Part shown: positions 7,389 to 14,843 of the stretch, one piece after another | How positions within the stretch are numbered: the stretch's first letter is position 1 | How the letters are laid out: each line of letters opens with the position of its first letter | From: a virus | IMG/VR virus record: IMGVR_UViG_3300014501_000018 | Span: 1-62,596 of that record | Strand: one strand, 5' to 3' | Length of the DNA stretch: 62,596 nucleotides | The notes under the pieces: generated by a model | Seen by the model: the letters and a program-made list of their open reading frames with translations, nothing else | What the model was told of the DNA's origin: nothing | Database searches by the model: none | Translations under genes and position numbers: made by a program

Positions 7389-7800
7389 ATTGCCGCAACG
7401 TTTTGCCGAAAAGATAATTCCAGAACCCAATTCTGGGTGCTGGATTTGGTTAGGAGCGTTGGACGGAAAAGGCTATGGCCGTGCGAAGATAAAGGGGACT
7501 CGAATCAACGCGCCAGCCCACCGGATGATATTTGAATTAGCGTTTGGCGAGATCGGAAGTAAACTGGTTCTGGATCATCGTTGTAGGGTTAGATGTTGTT
7601 GTAATCCACAGCATTTAGAGCCAATAACGAATAAGGAAAATATTTTAAGAGGCGAATCCCCTTCTGCAATAAATGCTGCAAAACAATTCTGCATTAATGG
7701 ACATTCTTTACTCGATGCGTACATCGTGGATAGCACGCGAAAATGCAGAACCTGTCAGTTATCGAACATGGCTTCTTACTACAAAAGAAAGAACGCGTGA
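7378..7800 (+). CDS. HNH homing endonuclease (HNH_3 type)
   Basis: 140 residues. The N-terminus GCWIWLGALDGKGYGRAKI and the core VLDHRCRVRCCCNPQHLEP, followed by TNKENILRG, are the standard phage HNH_3 pattern with His-Asn-His ligands in place. The C-terminus has a C-x8-H-x15-C-x2-C set that may bind a second zinc. It is visibly richer in A+T than its neighbours, a usual sign of a recently arrived free-standing homing endonuclease. Frame overlaps the helicase end and ATGA-couples to the next gene. Confidence 0.9.
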   Translation: MSFELPQRFAEKIIPEPNSGCWIWLGALDGKGYGRAKIKGTRINAPAHRMIFELAFGEIGSKLVLDHRCRVRCCCNPQHLEPITNKENILRGESPSAINAAKQFCINGHSLLDAYIVDSTRKCRTCQLSNMASYYKRKNA

Positions 7801-8297
7801 TGCCCCGAACAAAAAAACAACCCGAGATCGCTACGCAGGAAGATGTTCGCCCGCTCATCAGCGAAACCGCCGAGCAATTGATCGTCGAGCACAACAAGCT
7901 GGACGAGTTCATCAAAGCCGAGAGCAAGCGCTTCGGAGAATTTTTAAAGCCGCACAAGGATCGTCTCGAAGCGATCGGAAACGATCTTTTGGCGCTGTCC
8001 AATCTGCAAAAATGGGATAGCATCAGGACGGATGCCGGTACGGCTTATCGATCGACGTTGCTGAATGTCTCGGTGTCGCCGGAGGGATTGCCCTACCAAA
8101 CCGACAAGGGCGCCTCGGTAGGCCGCGAAGCCCTTCTGGATTTTGCGCTGGATCACTGGGATGACATCGGCAATGATCTGTTGCTGGTGTCGCCGCAAAA
8201 AGATGCCGTCAAAAAATTCATGGAAGCTAACGACGGAAAACCGCCACCCGGCTGTAAAGTCGGTTGGTTTACTCGGATAAATATTCGCAAGAGCTGA
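7800..8297 (+). CDS. Conserved phage protein of unknown function, helical
   Basis: 165 residues. ATG 7800 overlaps the HNH stop. Residues 35-75 are charged helix (LDEFIKAESKRFGEFLKPHK), followed by SIRTDAGTAYRS and a C-terminal KPPPGCKVGWFTRINIRKS. This layout recurs as a hypothetical protein beside phage recombination or ssDNA genes. No catalytic motif is visible. Confidence 0.7.
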   Translation: MPRTKKQPEIATQEDVRPLISETAEQLIVEHNKLDEFIKAESKRFGEFLKPHKDRLEAIGNDLLALSNLQKWDSIRTDAGTAYRSTLLNVSVSPEGLPYQTDKGASVGREALLDFALDHWDDIGNDLLLVSPQKDAVKKFMEANDGKPPPGCKVGWFTRINIRKS

Positions 8298-8299
8298 TC

Positions 8300-8476
8300 A
8301 TGCCAAAATCCGAACTGATTGATATTGCGGCGCAAGTCCGAGGTGACACCGAAAAAGCATGGCGACTGCATGACGGCACCAAGACGGAGTGGGTACCGAA
8401 GTCTTTGGTTGAACAAAACCCTGACGGAACTTTCACAATGCCAGAGTGGCTGGCAAAAGATAAAGGATTCATCTGA
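8300..8476 (+). CDS. Hypothetical small protein
   Basis: 58 residues (MPKSELIDIAAQVRGDTEKA...). Two bases after the previous stop and ATGA overlap with the next gene. The GAGCTG six bases before the ATG may be the ribosome site. Polar, likely one helix plus a short beta piece (TEWVPKSLVEQNPDGTFTMP). Unknown function. Confidence 0.6.
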   Translation: MPKSELIDIAAQVRGDTEKAWRLHDGTKTEWVPKSLVEQNPDGTFTMPEWLAKDKGFI

Positions 8477-9537
8477 TGAACACCCTTCCCGACTACATCC
8501 AAAATCGCCAGTCTCGCGGCCTCGCCCAGCGCGTCACCCAGAACCTGGGCACGTCGAGCCCGCCTTATCTTTCGATCCTCGGCGGCAAATTCACGCTGGT
8601 CGACGCTGGCGGCAACGAGCAGCCGCTGATCACTTTCGAAGGCGATCCCAGCAAGGTCATGCGTGGCCAGGCCGCCGGGCCTTATGCTGACGTGGTGATT
8701 ATCGACGTGAACGATCACGTCTCGCGCATTTTTTATGATGTCGATTTCGATCCGAACGCGCAGTCATATCAGCCGCCGGCTTGCTTCTCGCATAACGGCG
8801 TCGGGCCTTCAAAATTGTCGGCCAAGCCGCAGTCGCCGACCTGCGCTGCTTGCCCGAATGCGGTGTGGGGCTCGGCTACGTCCAACGTGAGCGGCAAAGG
8901 CATCCCGGCTTGTGCCCAGTATCAGTTCGTGTCGGTGCTGCTGGCGGGTCACGACATGCCGTTCCTGTTCCGCATCCCGCCCAACAGTCTTAAGAACTAT
9001 CGGGCCTATGCCGAGCAATTCCGCGGCCAAAAGTTCGACATGGAGTCGGTGTTTACCCGGCTGTCGTTCATCAGTCAGGGCACACTGGCGTTCATTCCGT
9101 CCGGCTGGCCGGCGCCTGAAATGTTGGCTTTGAGCGACAAGCTGTTCGCCGCCAAGGCGACCGACGCCATGATCGGGCGGCTGGACATTCCGATCCAGGG
9201 CGCTTTGCCATCTCCAAACGCGGCAGCGGCGTTGCCGCAGACGGGGCCAGCTCCTTTCGTTCCGGCTGTCGCCGCAGCTCCAGCGACCCTCCCTGCGGCA
9301 CCCCTGACCGCTACGGCTGGTCCTGCTGCGGCTAACCCAGCGCCTAGCGGACGAGGCCGGCGTCGCAATACCGCGGCAGTTCAGCCCGAGCCGCAGCAGA
9401 TGAATGCTCCGTTCATGGAGCAACCCGCACCGGCAGCACCTGCGCAGGCCGCCCCAGCCTCGTTCGGCATGTCGACCGGCGTGCCGCCCAACCCCGAGGT
9501 TTCCAACATGCTCGATAACCTGTTTGGGCCGGCGTAA
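8476..9537 (+). CDS. Possible ssDNA-binding or replication accessory protein
   Basis: 353 residues. A compact N-terminal domain (1-245) holds a four-Cys set (CFSHNG, CAACPNAVWG, GIPACAQY) like a zinc finger inserted in a beta-rich fold. Residues 250-340 are a Pro/Ala/Gln linker and the protein ends NMLDNLFGPA. A folded core, disordered linker and short conserved tip is the layout of single-strand binding proteins. Position among helicase, nuclease and polymerase genes agrees. The assignment rests on layout and context only. Confidence 0.6.
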   Translation: MNTLPDYIQNRQSRGLAQRVTQNLGTSSPPYLSILGGKFTLVDAGGNEQPLITFEGDPSKVMRGQAAGPYADVVIIDVNDHVSRIFYDVDFDPNAQSYQPPACFSHNGVGPSKLSAKPQSPTCAACPNAVWGSATSNVSGKGIPACAQYQFVSVLLAGHDMPFLFRIPPNSLKNYRAYAEQFRGQKFDMESVFTRLSFISQGTLAFIPSGWPAPEMLALSDKLFAAKATDAMIGRLDIPIQGALPSPNAAAALPQTGPAPFVPAVAAAPATLPAAPLTATAGPAAANPAPSGRGRRRNTAAVQPEPQQMNAPFMEQPAPAAPAQAAPASFGMSTGVPPNPEVSNMLDNLFGPA

Positions 9538-9821
9538 TGCCCGCCAACGGAGGGTTTGCTCAGCGGCTCCAGTCGATCATGAGGGATGGCAACCTCACTG
9601 GAGCCGACCTTGCCCGCTGGTTCGATCGGCCGGATCCGACCGTGCGCGGCTGGATCAGCGGGGCGCACGATCTGGGTGGGGCGCAGCTCGACGTGGCGTA
9701 TATCGAGGCGCAGTTGGGCAAGCTCGAAAAGCTATTGAAGAATAAATCTGGCTTGCCGGTGCCGCGGCTCACTCCGTCCGAACGGATCGAGCACTTAACA
9801 AGTCTCAAGATGGTGCGGTAG
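9537..9821 (+). CDS. Small helix-turn-helix protein
   Basis: 94 residues. TAATG overlap with the upstream gene. Residues 8-43 (LQSIMRDGNLTGADLARWF, then DRPDPTVRGWISG) have the helix, turn, recognition helix and trailing Trp-x-x-Gly of XRE-like domains. The C-terminal half is a charged helix (AQLGKLEKLLKNKSG) and could be a dimer contact. Probable transcription regulator or replication adaptor. Confidence 0.6.
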   Translation: MPANGGFAQRLQSIMRDGNLTGADLARWFDRPDPTVRGWISGAHDLGGAQLDVAYIEAQLGKLEKLLKNKSGLPVPRLTPSERIEHLTSLKMVR

Positions 9822-9824
9822 GTC

Positions 9825-10415
9825 ATGGGCTACTCGGAACAGCGACGATGTTATTTACGTGGAATTCGGACATCCACTAATCCGATTCTTGCTGAACGGC
9901 TGCGCACTCTTTCGCGGTTAGTGGATCAATGGCGAGCGTTTGATCGACGTATGGCAGCCTCCATTAATGACCGCCTCTTTCCTGCGTTCGTAGCTGGTTG
10001 GTTCGCTGGAGTTGTTTGCGGGGCCGTGTATGGATCGTTTCACTGGCATTCCCTTCAAATCGAGATGGGGCGCTTAATACTTCTGTCCGTCACGATCTCA
10101 CAGGTGGTGACTCTAATATGGTCATCTCGGATCGTTCGTCATCAAACGAGCAATCCTGCGCCAGTGAGTGACAGAACCGTGATTAGAAAAATTCTCGAAT
10201 GGCTAAACGGCGATCCGAATTGGATTGATGATTATGACCGATGGAAGGGTAGGGCAATGAAAACTCAACTCGCTTTGATTGTCGGTACGGTCGCTGGGGT
10301 GCTTATAGTTATAGCCGCTTCACTGCTGTCCGGCTCGTGCGCGCTTACCGATCAGTACGGAGGACCGCACATGCTGGTCTGTTTTTGGTTCGGTGATTTT
10401 GTACCCTTCCATTGA
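9825..10415 (+). CDS. Membrane protein of unknown function
   Basis: 196 residues. Hydrophobic segments at about 50-72 (FPAFVAGWFAGVVCGAVYG), 80-98 (GRLILLSVTISQVVTLIW) and 147-170 (LALIVGTVAGVLIVIAASLL), so two or three membrane passes. Lower GC than its neighbours. No family recognised. Could act at the envelope early in infection, an inference from position only. Confidence 0.65.
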   Translation: MGYSEQRRCYLRGIRTSTNPILAERLRTLSRLVDQWRAFDRRMAASINDRLFPAFVAGWFAGVVCGAVYGSFHWHSLQIEMGRLILLSVTISQVVTLIWSSRIVRHQTSNPAPVSDRTVIRKILEWLNGDPNWIDDYDRWKGRAMKTQLALIVGTVAGVLIVIAASLLSGSCALTDQYGGPHMLVCFWFGDFVPFH

Positions 10416-10446
10416 ACGCGCACTAACGCGGCGGCAGCGAGAGAAC

Positions 10447-10566
10447 ATGGATGAGAACGGCGGCCAAGCCATCATCGAGGACGGCGCGATTGTGATCCGC
10501 GTCAGTCTGGATGCCTTACCAATCATGCTTATCCGGTTGTCACACACAAACGCTGAGGCCCACTAG
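10447..10566 (+). CDS. Hypothetical 39-residue protein
   Basis: Starts MDENGGQAIIEDGAIVIRVS, ends NAEAH and TAG directly against the next ATG at 10567. GAGAGAAC precedes the start. It looks like one small beta-hairpin plus a helix. Support is the spacing and its fit between two real genes. Confidence 0.45.
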   Translation: MDENGGQAIIEDGAIVIRVSLDALPIMLIRLSHTNAEAH

Positions 10567-11391
10567 ATGTTGATCCGCTATCTCATTCGAGCAAGCTACG
10601 GCAACGACAGCGTCGCGCTGATCCAATGGGCGCGCGAAGAAGGCTTGTCGGATGTTGTGGTGCTTTACTCAGATACCGGATGGTCGCGCGCCTCGTGGGC
10701 GGCGCGGGTTGAGGAAATGGAGGCATGGGTTCGGTCCCTCGGTTATGTCCCGGCTCGCACTGAGTCCATCGGCATGGAGGCGCTTCTAAGGTCCAAAAAG
10801 ATGTGGCCGCAGCGCCTTATGCAGTTCTGTACGAAGGAATTGAAAATCCTGCCAACAATAGCTTGGCTGGAAAAGAACGACCCGGAGGGCCGCGCTATCG
10901 TTTTGACGGGTGTTCGGCGGGAGGAAAGCGCCAACCGTGCCGACGCGCCAGCATTCAAAGTTAACAGCGCCAATGACGGCGGCCGTTGCGTCATCCAACC
11001 GCTTGCGACCTTCACCGAGGCAGACCGTGACGCCCTATTGCGCCGGGCGGGTTTTGAGCCGCTTCCGCACCGCTCCGAGGAATGCAAGTGCATCAATTCC
11101 GGGCGCAAGGATATTGTGCGTTGGGACGCCAACGATATTGCCGAAATCCGCCGCATCGAAACGGCTTTAGGATTTAGCTCTAAGGGTAAGCCCTGCACCA
11201 TGTTTAGGCCAAATAAGTTCATGGGAGCGACGGGGATCGACGAAATCGTGAAATGGGCACATTCGCCTCGGGGTGCCTACAGGCCACCAGAGCAATCGGT
11301 GGCGCTCTGCGGAGAGGACCTCGCGGAGGCTTTAGCCGGAGAAAATTTGGAACCCGGCGAACCGTGTGACAGCGGATGGTGCGAGCGATGA
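10567..11391 (+). CDS. PAPS-reductase-like PP-loop ATPase domain protein
   Basis: 274 residues. The PP-loop is ASYGNDSVAL near residue 9 (usual form SGG-x-DS), followed by VVVLYSDTGW. VLTGVRREESANRA near 117 is the second nucleotide motif of the PAPS-reductase/DndC group. Several Cys (FCTKEL, EECKCINSG, CDSGWCER) could carry sulfur or metal. Such phage proteins are usually labelled PAPS reductase, but relatives such as DndC act in DNA phosphorothioation and others in base or tRNA modification. With a Dam-like methylase 2.3 kb downstream, a DNA-modification role is possible; no other dnd gene is seen. Confidence 0.8.
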   Translation: MLIRYLIRASYGNDSVALIQWAREEGLSDVVVLYSDTGWSRASWAARVEEMEAWVRSLGYVPARTESIGMEALLRSKKMWPQRLMQFCTKELKILPTIAWLEKNDPEGRAIVLTGVRREESANRADAPAFKVNSANDGGRCVIQPLATFTEADRDALLRRAGFEPLPHRSEECKCINSGRKDIVRWDANDIAEIRRIETALGFSSKGKPCTMFRPNKFMGATGIDEIVKWAHSPRGAYRPPEQSVALCGEDLAEALAGENLEPGEPCDSGWCER

Positions 11392-11510
11392 GAGGCGCGA
11401 CCGAAGAACAATGGTTTGGCCTTTTCACCTTGATCCTGATTTGGGGATTTGTACTTGTGCAAGCCATCAGACTTGCGTGGATGAAATACCATGACAGACA
11501 CAACATCTAG
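11388..11510 (+). CDS. 40-residue single-pass membrane peptide
   Basis: MRGATEEQWFGLFTLILIWG then FVLVQAIRLAW and a basic tail. One membrane helix. It starts in ATGA overlap with the PP-loop gene and overlaps the next gene by 20 bases. Third of the micro membrane proteins on this strand. Function unknown. Confidence 0.5.
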   Translation: MRGATEEQWFGLFTLILIWGFVLVQAIRLAWMKYHDRHNI

Positions 11511-11757
11511 GGCTGTGTGTCTAAACCGGATAAGCATGTTACCAATGGTCATCGAGGGTGCTTGGGCAACCAACAATCTGCCCACGAGGATGAAGATCAC
11601 AAACGTCCAAGAGTTTGCGGCCGACTTGATACACGAGTTAAATGACGAATCTGAGGATGGCAGCACACGTATCCATCGTATGCTCGACAAGGCTATCGAA
11701 AATGCGATTAGCCAAGGCGCCTTCGGGATTGAAGAACATGAGCAACAGGAAGCATAG
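11491..11757 (+). CDS. Hypothetical acidic protein
   Basis: 88 residues from ATG 11491. An internal ATG at 11590 (MKITNVQEFAADLIHEL) would give a 55-residue form and may be the true start, since the first 33 residues look less protein-like. The C-terminal half is acidic and helical (ELNDESEDGS, GIEEHEQQEA). Unknown. Confidence 0.45.
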   Translation: MTDTTSRAVCLNRISMLPMVIEGAWATNNLPTRMKITNVQEFAADLIHELNDESEDGSTRIHRMLDKAIENAISQGAFGIEEHEQQEA

Positions 11758-11793
11758 CACTCGTGCCCCACTATACGATCAGCGAGAGATAAC

Positions 11794-12021
11794 ATGAGCG
11801 CAGGAACCAAAAATCTTATGGCCAATCAGCGCCAACTCGACATGGATGGCTGCGAGGTAGGCGTTTCCCGGCAGGCCCTTGAAGAAACCCTTTCCGAGCA
11901 CACTGCAATGGTCGAGGCGCTGCACATTATACTGACACAGCACCCAGGGCCGGAGTGGGCTTGGGTGCGGACGATCTTAAACCGAGCCGACGGAAATCCG
12001 TCGCTCGTGGGGAGAGTGTGA
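11794..12021 (+). CDS. Hypothetical small helical protein
   Basis: 75 residues. CGAGAGA lies eight bases upstream of the ATG. The centre is a helix (RQALEETLSEHTAMVEALHI) and the end WAWVRTILNRADGN. No recognisable family; typical of short early genes. Confidence 0.55.
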   Translation: MSAGTKNLMANQRQLDMDGCEVGVSRQALEETLSEHTAMVEALHIILTQHPGPEWAWVRTILNRADGNPSLVGRV

Positions 12022-12022
12022 C

Positions 12023-12187
12023 GTGATCGATAACCTGCTCGACCACAACGAAGCCGCCGCAGCTATTCAGACGCTGGCAAACTTGCTTGGTGGTCGATTT
12101 GTTATGAGCCGAAAACGCCTTGCCGCAATGGGATTTTCCAAGAAACAAATCCAAATGCTCGAACACGCATTTGATCTGGAAGAATAG
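12023..12187 (+). CDS. Hypothetical 54-residue protein
   Basis: GTG start one base after the previous stop; GGGGAGAG ribosome site at 12009-12016. Sequence MIDNLLDHNEAAAAIQTLAN, then a basic stretch SRKRLAAMGFSKKQIQML that resembles a short HTH. Unknown function. Confidence 0.5.
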   Translation: MIDNLLDHNEAAAAIQTLANLLGGRFVMSRKRLAAMGFSKKQIQMLEHAFDLEE

Positions 12188-12211
12188 TTCGTTCAACAGG
12201 AGACAGCGCCC

Positions 12212-12376
12212 ATGTATAAGATTGTTCGCCAATCCGACCACCGTATCCTTGCACTGGACGCGACCAACAAGTTGCAAGATGCCATTGGCTTTGATGACAA
12301 ATGGAAGGGCCTAATTGAAAACCAAATCTTCGAGTTGATCGAGGACGGCTACCGGCGTGGCAAAGAATACCGCTAA
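12212..12376 (+). CDS. Hypothetical 54-residue protein
   Basis: Preceded by a good ribosome site (CAGGAGA). MYKIVRQSDHRILALDATNK, then KWKGLIENQIFELIEDGYRR. A small alpha/beta protein with no known motif. Confidence 0.55.
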   Translation: MYKIVRQSDHRILALDATNKLQDAIGFDDKWKGLIENQIFELIEDGYRRGKEYR

Positions 12377-12404
12377 CAACCCGAACGCAACACAGGAGAC
12401 AGTG

Positions 12405-12758
12405 ATGGAACGTGCTAAAAACGAAAATATTGATGCGCTCCTTGGGTGCATAGAAGGGAGTCGCGGCGGCGACAGGTCACTCGATGAAAGCATCGCCGTC
12501 TTTGTTGGGCATAAATTTGAACGCCGCGGCCAAATTCCGCATTACACAACGTCCTATGACGCTTCGATGGCGATGCTGCCCCAAGGGTTTAGTTTTCACC
12601 TTAATTTCGGCGCGCACATGGGAGAATCCAGAGCATATATTTGCCAAAACGACGGCACCGATACTGGCAATCTCAAATTTGAGGGCCGAGCGGGAATTGC
12701 CGATGCCCCTCGCGCAATATGTGCCGCCGCGATTCGTGCTCGCAACGCACTGCGATAA
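12405..12758 (+). CDS. Phage ABA-sandwich domain protein
   Basis: 117 residues from an ATG with CAGGAGA upstream. SRGGDRSLDESIAVFVGH, then PHYTTSYDASMAMLPQG and a closing APRAICAAAIRARNAL match the phage ABA-sandwich layout (Arg-x-Leu-Asp..., pro-x-tyr-thr-x-SxDAa..., Ala-rich last helix). These proteins are common in early phage operons and their role is unknown. Confidence 0.75.
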   Translation: MERAKNENIDALLGCIEGSRGGDRSLDESIAVFVGHKFERRGQIPHYTTSYDASMAMLPQGFSFHLNFGAHMGESRAYICQNDGTDTGNLKFEGRAGIADAPRAICAAAIRARNALR

Positions 12759-12782
12759 GCATCCGAAAGCGAGAGAACTATC

Positions 12783-13001
12783 ATGAGCAACGAAGCCGAA
12801 GTACGCCGCTGCGAGGATTGCATGTATTGGGACAACTCAGTGCAGCGAGTAAACTCACAGGCCGACACGACCGGCGCGTGCCGTATCAAGCCGCCCAAGA
12901 TTGACAAGCGTACCGGCGGCGCTATGTGGCCGTTTACAGAGGACACGGATTGGTGCGGAAGCTTCGCCCGCGACACGACGAAAGACCCGTCACCATTTTA
13001 A
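12783..13001 (+). CDS. Conserved small zinc-binding protein
   Basis: 72 residues. RRCEDCMYWDN has C-x2-C followed by Trp; GACRIKPPK and MWPFTEDTDWCGSF supply the other two Cys. This C-x2-C...CR-x-PP...WP...DWCG-F pattern is a recurrent short phage protein. Probably one structural zinc. Unknown role. AGAGAAC upstream. Confidence 0.7.
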   Translation: MSNEAEVRRCEDCMYWDNSVQRVNSQADTTGACRIKPPKIDKRTGGAMWPFTEDTDWCGSFARDTTKDPSPF

Positions 13002-13041
13002 CGGGCGCTCAGCGTCAGGGATCGTAAATAGGAGAATGAAC

Positions 13042-13284
13042 ATGACAGACTTGGAACAAAAAGTGCTTGATGCTACGCGAGAATGGCTGACTGACCGCAT
13101 TCCTCACTCTCCTGCCTCAAAAGCCCTCGCCGCTGCGGTAGCCCGCGCTTTCCCCGACGACATGGAAACGCGCGAAACCTGCGTATGTCCAGACAAGGAC
13201 GAGTGCGATGAGTGCTTAACGGCTGCCGAGATGGAGGCGCTGATCCAAAAATGGGAACGCGAATCCGCTGCGGTCCCGTCATGA
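13042..13284 (+). CDS. Hypothetical protein with Cys pairs
   Basis: 80 residues. An ATG also occurs at 13036, but AGGAG at 13030-13034 is correctly spaced only for 13042. CVCPDKDECDEC gives possible metal ligands. The N-terminal half is a helical domain (VLDATREWLTDRIPHS). ATGA overlap with the next gene. Confidence 0.6.
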   Translation: MTDLEQKVLDATREWLTDRIPHSPASKALAAAVARAFPDDMETRETCVCPDKDECDECLTAAEMEALIQKWERESAAVPS

Positions 13285-13469
13285 GATACGGAACGCCTTG
13301 GATAATCGAGCGCGAGAAAAGCCGGATCATGCCCGACAACGAGTGGCGGCGGTGGTTTGCATGGTATCCGGTGCGCCTAGATGACGGGACGAAAGCTTGG
13401 ATGGAGGAAGTCGAGTACACGCAGCCTATGCGCTACAACCTGCCGGAATATCGAGCGGTCACGTCATGA
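13281..13469 (+). CDS. Hypothetical small protein
   Basis: 62 residues (MRYGTPWIIEREKSRIMPDN...). Rich in aromatic residues (WRRWFAWYPVRL). ATGA overlap upstream. No motif recognised. An ATG at 13466 overlaps its stop and opens a competing frame (see findings). Confidence 0.55.
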   Translation: MRYGTPWIIEREKSRIMPDNEWRRWFAWYPVRLDDGTKAWMEEVEYTQPMRYNLPEYRAVTS

Positions 13470-13482
13470 AAGCGGAAGAACC

Positions 13483-13695
13483 ATGCTCGCCCGATCCGAG
13501 TTGGCAAATTATATCGCAGACAATTACGGCCGCTGTGACCGCGACAGCCAATGTTATCACGGCACTGATTCACGCGGCCGACTTAACGGTTGTCTGCGCA
13601 TCGGATGGCGCGGTCGCGAGTGTCCGCACTGGCACCCTGTCGAAGCGCGGACGTGGGAAGAACTCAAAGCCGCGGCGCTAACGTGTCGGAAGTGA
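13483..13695 (+). CDS. Small Cys/His-rich protein
   Basis: 70 residues; GGAAG lies correctly before the ATG. GRCDRDSQCYHGTDSRGRL, NGCLRIGW and RECPHWHP give a Cys/His set fit for zinc. A second open frame (13466-13681) covers the same DNA, but its product is low in charged pattern and lacks a motif, so this frame is preferred. Confidence 0.6.
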   Translation: MLARSELANYIADNYGRCDRDSQCYHGTDSRGRLNGCLRIGWRGRECPHWHPVEARTWEELKAAALTCRK

Positions 13696-13699
13696 CGAA

Positions 13700-14215
13700 A
13701 TGACATTGGGATCTCACCAAAAAACGGTCGGCGATACTCAGACGTGGATCACTCCCAAGTGGATCATCGACGCCTTGGGACCGTTCGACCTAGATCCGTG
13801 CGCCGCCGACCCGCGCCCTTGGGATTGCGCACAAACAAACTGGACGGTTGGCGGCCTTGATTTGCCGCCATGCGCCGTCTGGCACGGCCGCGTATGGCTC
13901 AATCCTCCGTTCGACCGCTACGAGGTAGCCAAGTGGGTGAGCCGTCTCGCCAGCCACGGCAACGGCACTGCGCTGCTACACGCGCGTACTGAGGCGGCAT
14001 GGTTTGAACCTGTATGGCGCAAGGCGCGGGCGATCCTTTTCTTGGCCGATCGATTGTATTTTCATTACCCGGATGGCCGTCGCGCGGAGGCAAACAGCGG
14101 GGCACCTGCGTGCTTGATCGCGTTCGGTGCATGGGATGTGAACAAGCTCGTGGCCTCGCGCATTGCTGGCGCGCTCGTTACGGGCTGGACCGATAATTCG
14201 CTAGTTCATCAGTGA
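13700..14215 (+). CDS. Phage Dam-type DNA N6-adenine methyltransferase
   Basis: 171 residues, the usual size. TPKWIIDALGPFDLDPCAAD is the opening signature, VWLNPPFDR is the catalytic Asn-Pro-Pro-Phe motif, and ALLHARTEAAWFEP and ILFLADRLYF complete the fold. It transfers methyl from S-adenosylmethionine to adenine and probably shields phage DNA from restriction or marks it. It sits alone without a matching endonuclease, so self-protection is more likely than restriction-modification. Confidence 0.9.
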   Translation: MTLGSHQKTVGDTQTWITPKWIIDALGPFDLDPCAADPRPWDCAQTNWTVGGLDLPPCAVWHGRVWLNPPFDRYEVAKWVSRLASHGNGTALLHARTEAAWFEPVWRKARAILFLADRLYFHYPDGRRAEANSGAPACLIAFGAWDVNKLVASRIAGALVTGWTDNSLVHQ

Positions 14216-14223
14216 GGACCGTC

Positions 14224-14313
14224 ATGAGCCAATCAGCCTTCGCCTGCTTTTTAATGGGGTGCGCGTTCCTCGTGCTCGGCTTCGCAATGCTCTATATCGA
14301 TATGAAGCGCTAA
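14224..14313 (+). CDS. 29-residue single-pass membrane peptide
   Basis: MSQSAFACFLMGCAFLVLGF then AMLYIDMKR. One hydrophobic helix with two Cys. GAGGACC precedes the ATG. Fourth of the micro membrane proteins. Function unknown. Confidence 0.5.
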   Translation: MSQSAFACFLMGCAFLVLGFAMLYIDMKR

Positions 14314-14331
14314 CATCACACAGGCGACAGA

Positions 14332-14454
14332 ATGTTAGATTGGATCGGCTACCAGCTTATGCTTTGCGGACCATGGCGAGTGACGTGTAATTCGCGCACC
14401 CGCTTCGGATCGTGGTGCCTCGATCGCGCCGGCAGAGGGGTTTATTCACGATGA
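14332..14454 (+). CDS. Hypothetical 40-residue protein
   Basis: MLDWIGYQLMLCGPWRVTCN then a basic end (DRAGRGVYSR). Its stop overlaps the ATG of the coiled-coil gene at 14451 (ATGA). CAGGCGAC lies upstream. Weakly supported, mainly by the junction. Confidence 0.4.
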   Translation: MLDWIGYQLMLCGPWRVTCNSRTRFGSWCLDRAGRGVYSR

Positions 14455-14723
14455 CGGAGCAAACTGACGCGGAAGCCGAATTGGAGCTTCTAAAGAAAGA
14501 CCACGCCAGCTTGGTCGCAATGTTCAACGAGCGCGCCAATACAATCGCGCAACTCGTCGAGGACAACCACTGCATTCCGGAGTTTGAAGCTGAGATCAAG
14601 AGGCTGCGGGAGGTCATCAAGAAGGCGGCGGATAAAATTGATTCTCCGACAAGGGTACCGCGCGTCGAAATGGTCCGGGAGTTGCGCGCAGCACTCACAG
14701 ATGAGCAGGGAGCGAGCAAATGA
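14451..14723 (+). CDS. Coiled-coil protein
   Basis: 90 residues, nearly all helix with heptads: EAELELLKKDHASLVAMF and EFEAEIKRLREVIKKAAD. No catalytic motif. Possibly an oligomerising accessory protein. Both junctions are ATGA overlaps (14451 and 14720). Confidence 0.6.
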   Translation: MTEQTDAEAELELLKKDHASLVAMFNERANTIAQLVEDNHCIPEFEAEIKRLREVIKKAADKIDSPTRVPRVEMVRELRAALTDEQGASK

Positions 14724-14830
14724 GAGATTGTCTGTTCCTGTCAGGGCTGTCGTTTCTGCTGGGCTTCAAGATAGCGGCCTACATGGGCAAGCGCCACCTT
14801 GAGCGCATGAAGCAAATCTGGCGGTCATAA
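14720..14830 (+). CDS. 36-residue single-pass membrane peptide, last rightward gene
   Basis: MRDCLFLSGLSFLLGFKIAA then a basic tail (KRHLERMKQIWRS). Translationally coupled to the coiled-coil gene. It ends 13 bases before the convergent lysis gene, with no clear terminator hairpin in the gap. Function unknown. Confidence 0.55.
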   Translation: MRDCLFLSGLSFLLGFKIAAYMGKRHLERMKQIWRS

Positions 14831-14843
14831 ATGAGACGTGCCG

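Noticed and set aside
14831-14843. Bidirectional terminator between converging units
   Set aside because: The 13-base gap and its flanks show no stem with a T-tract on either strand.
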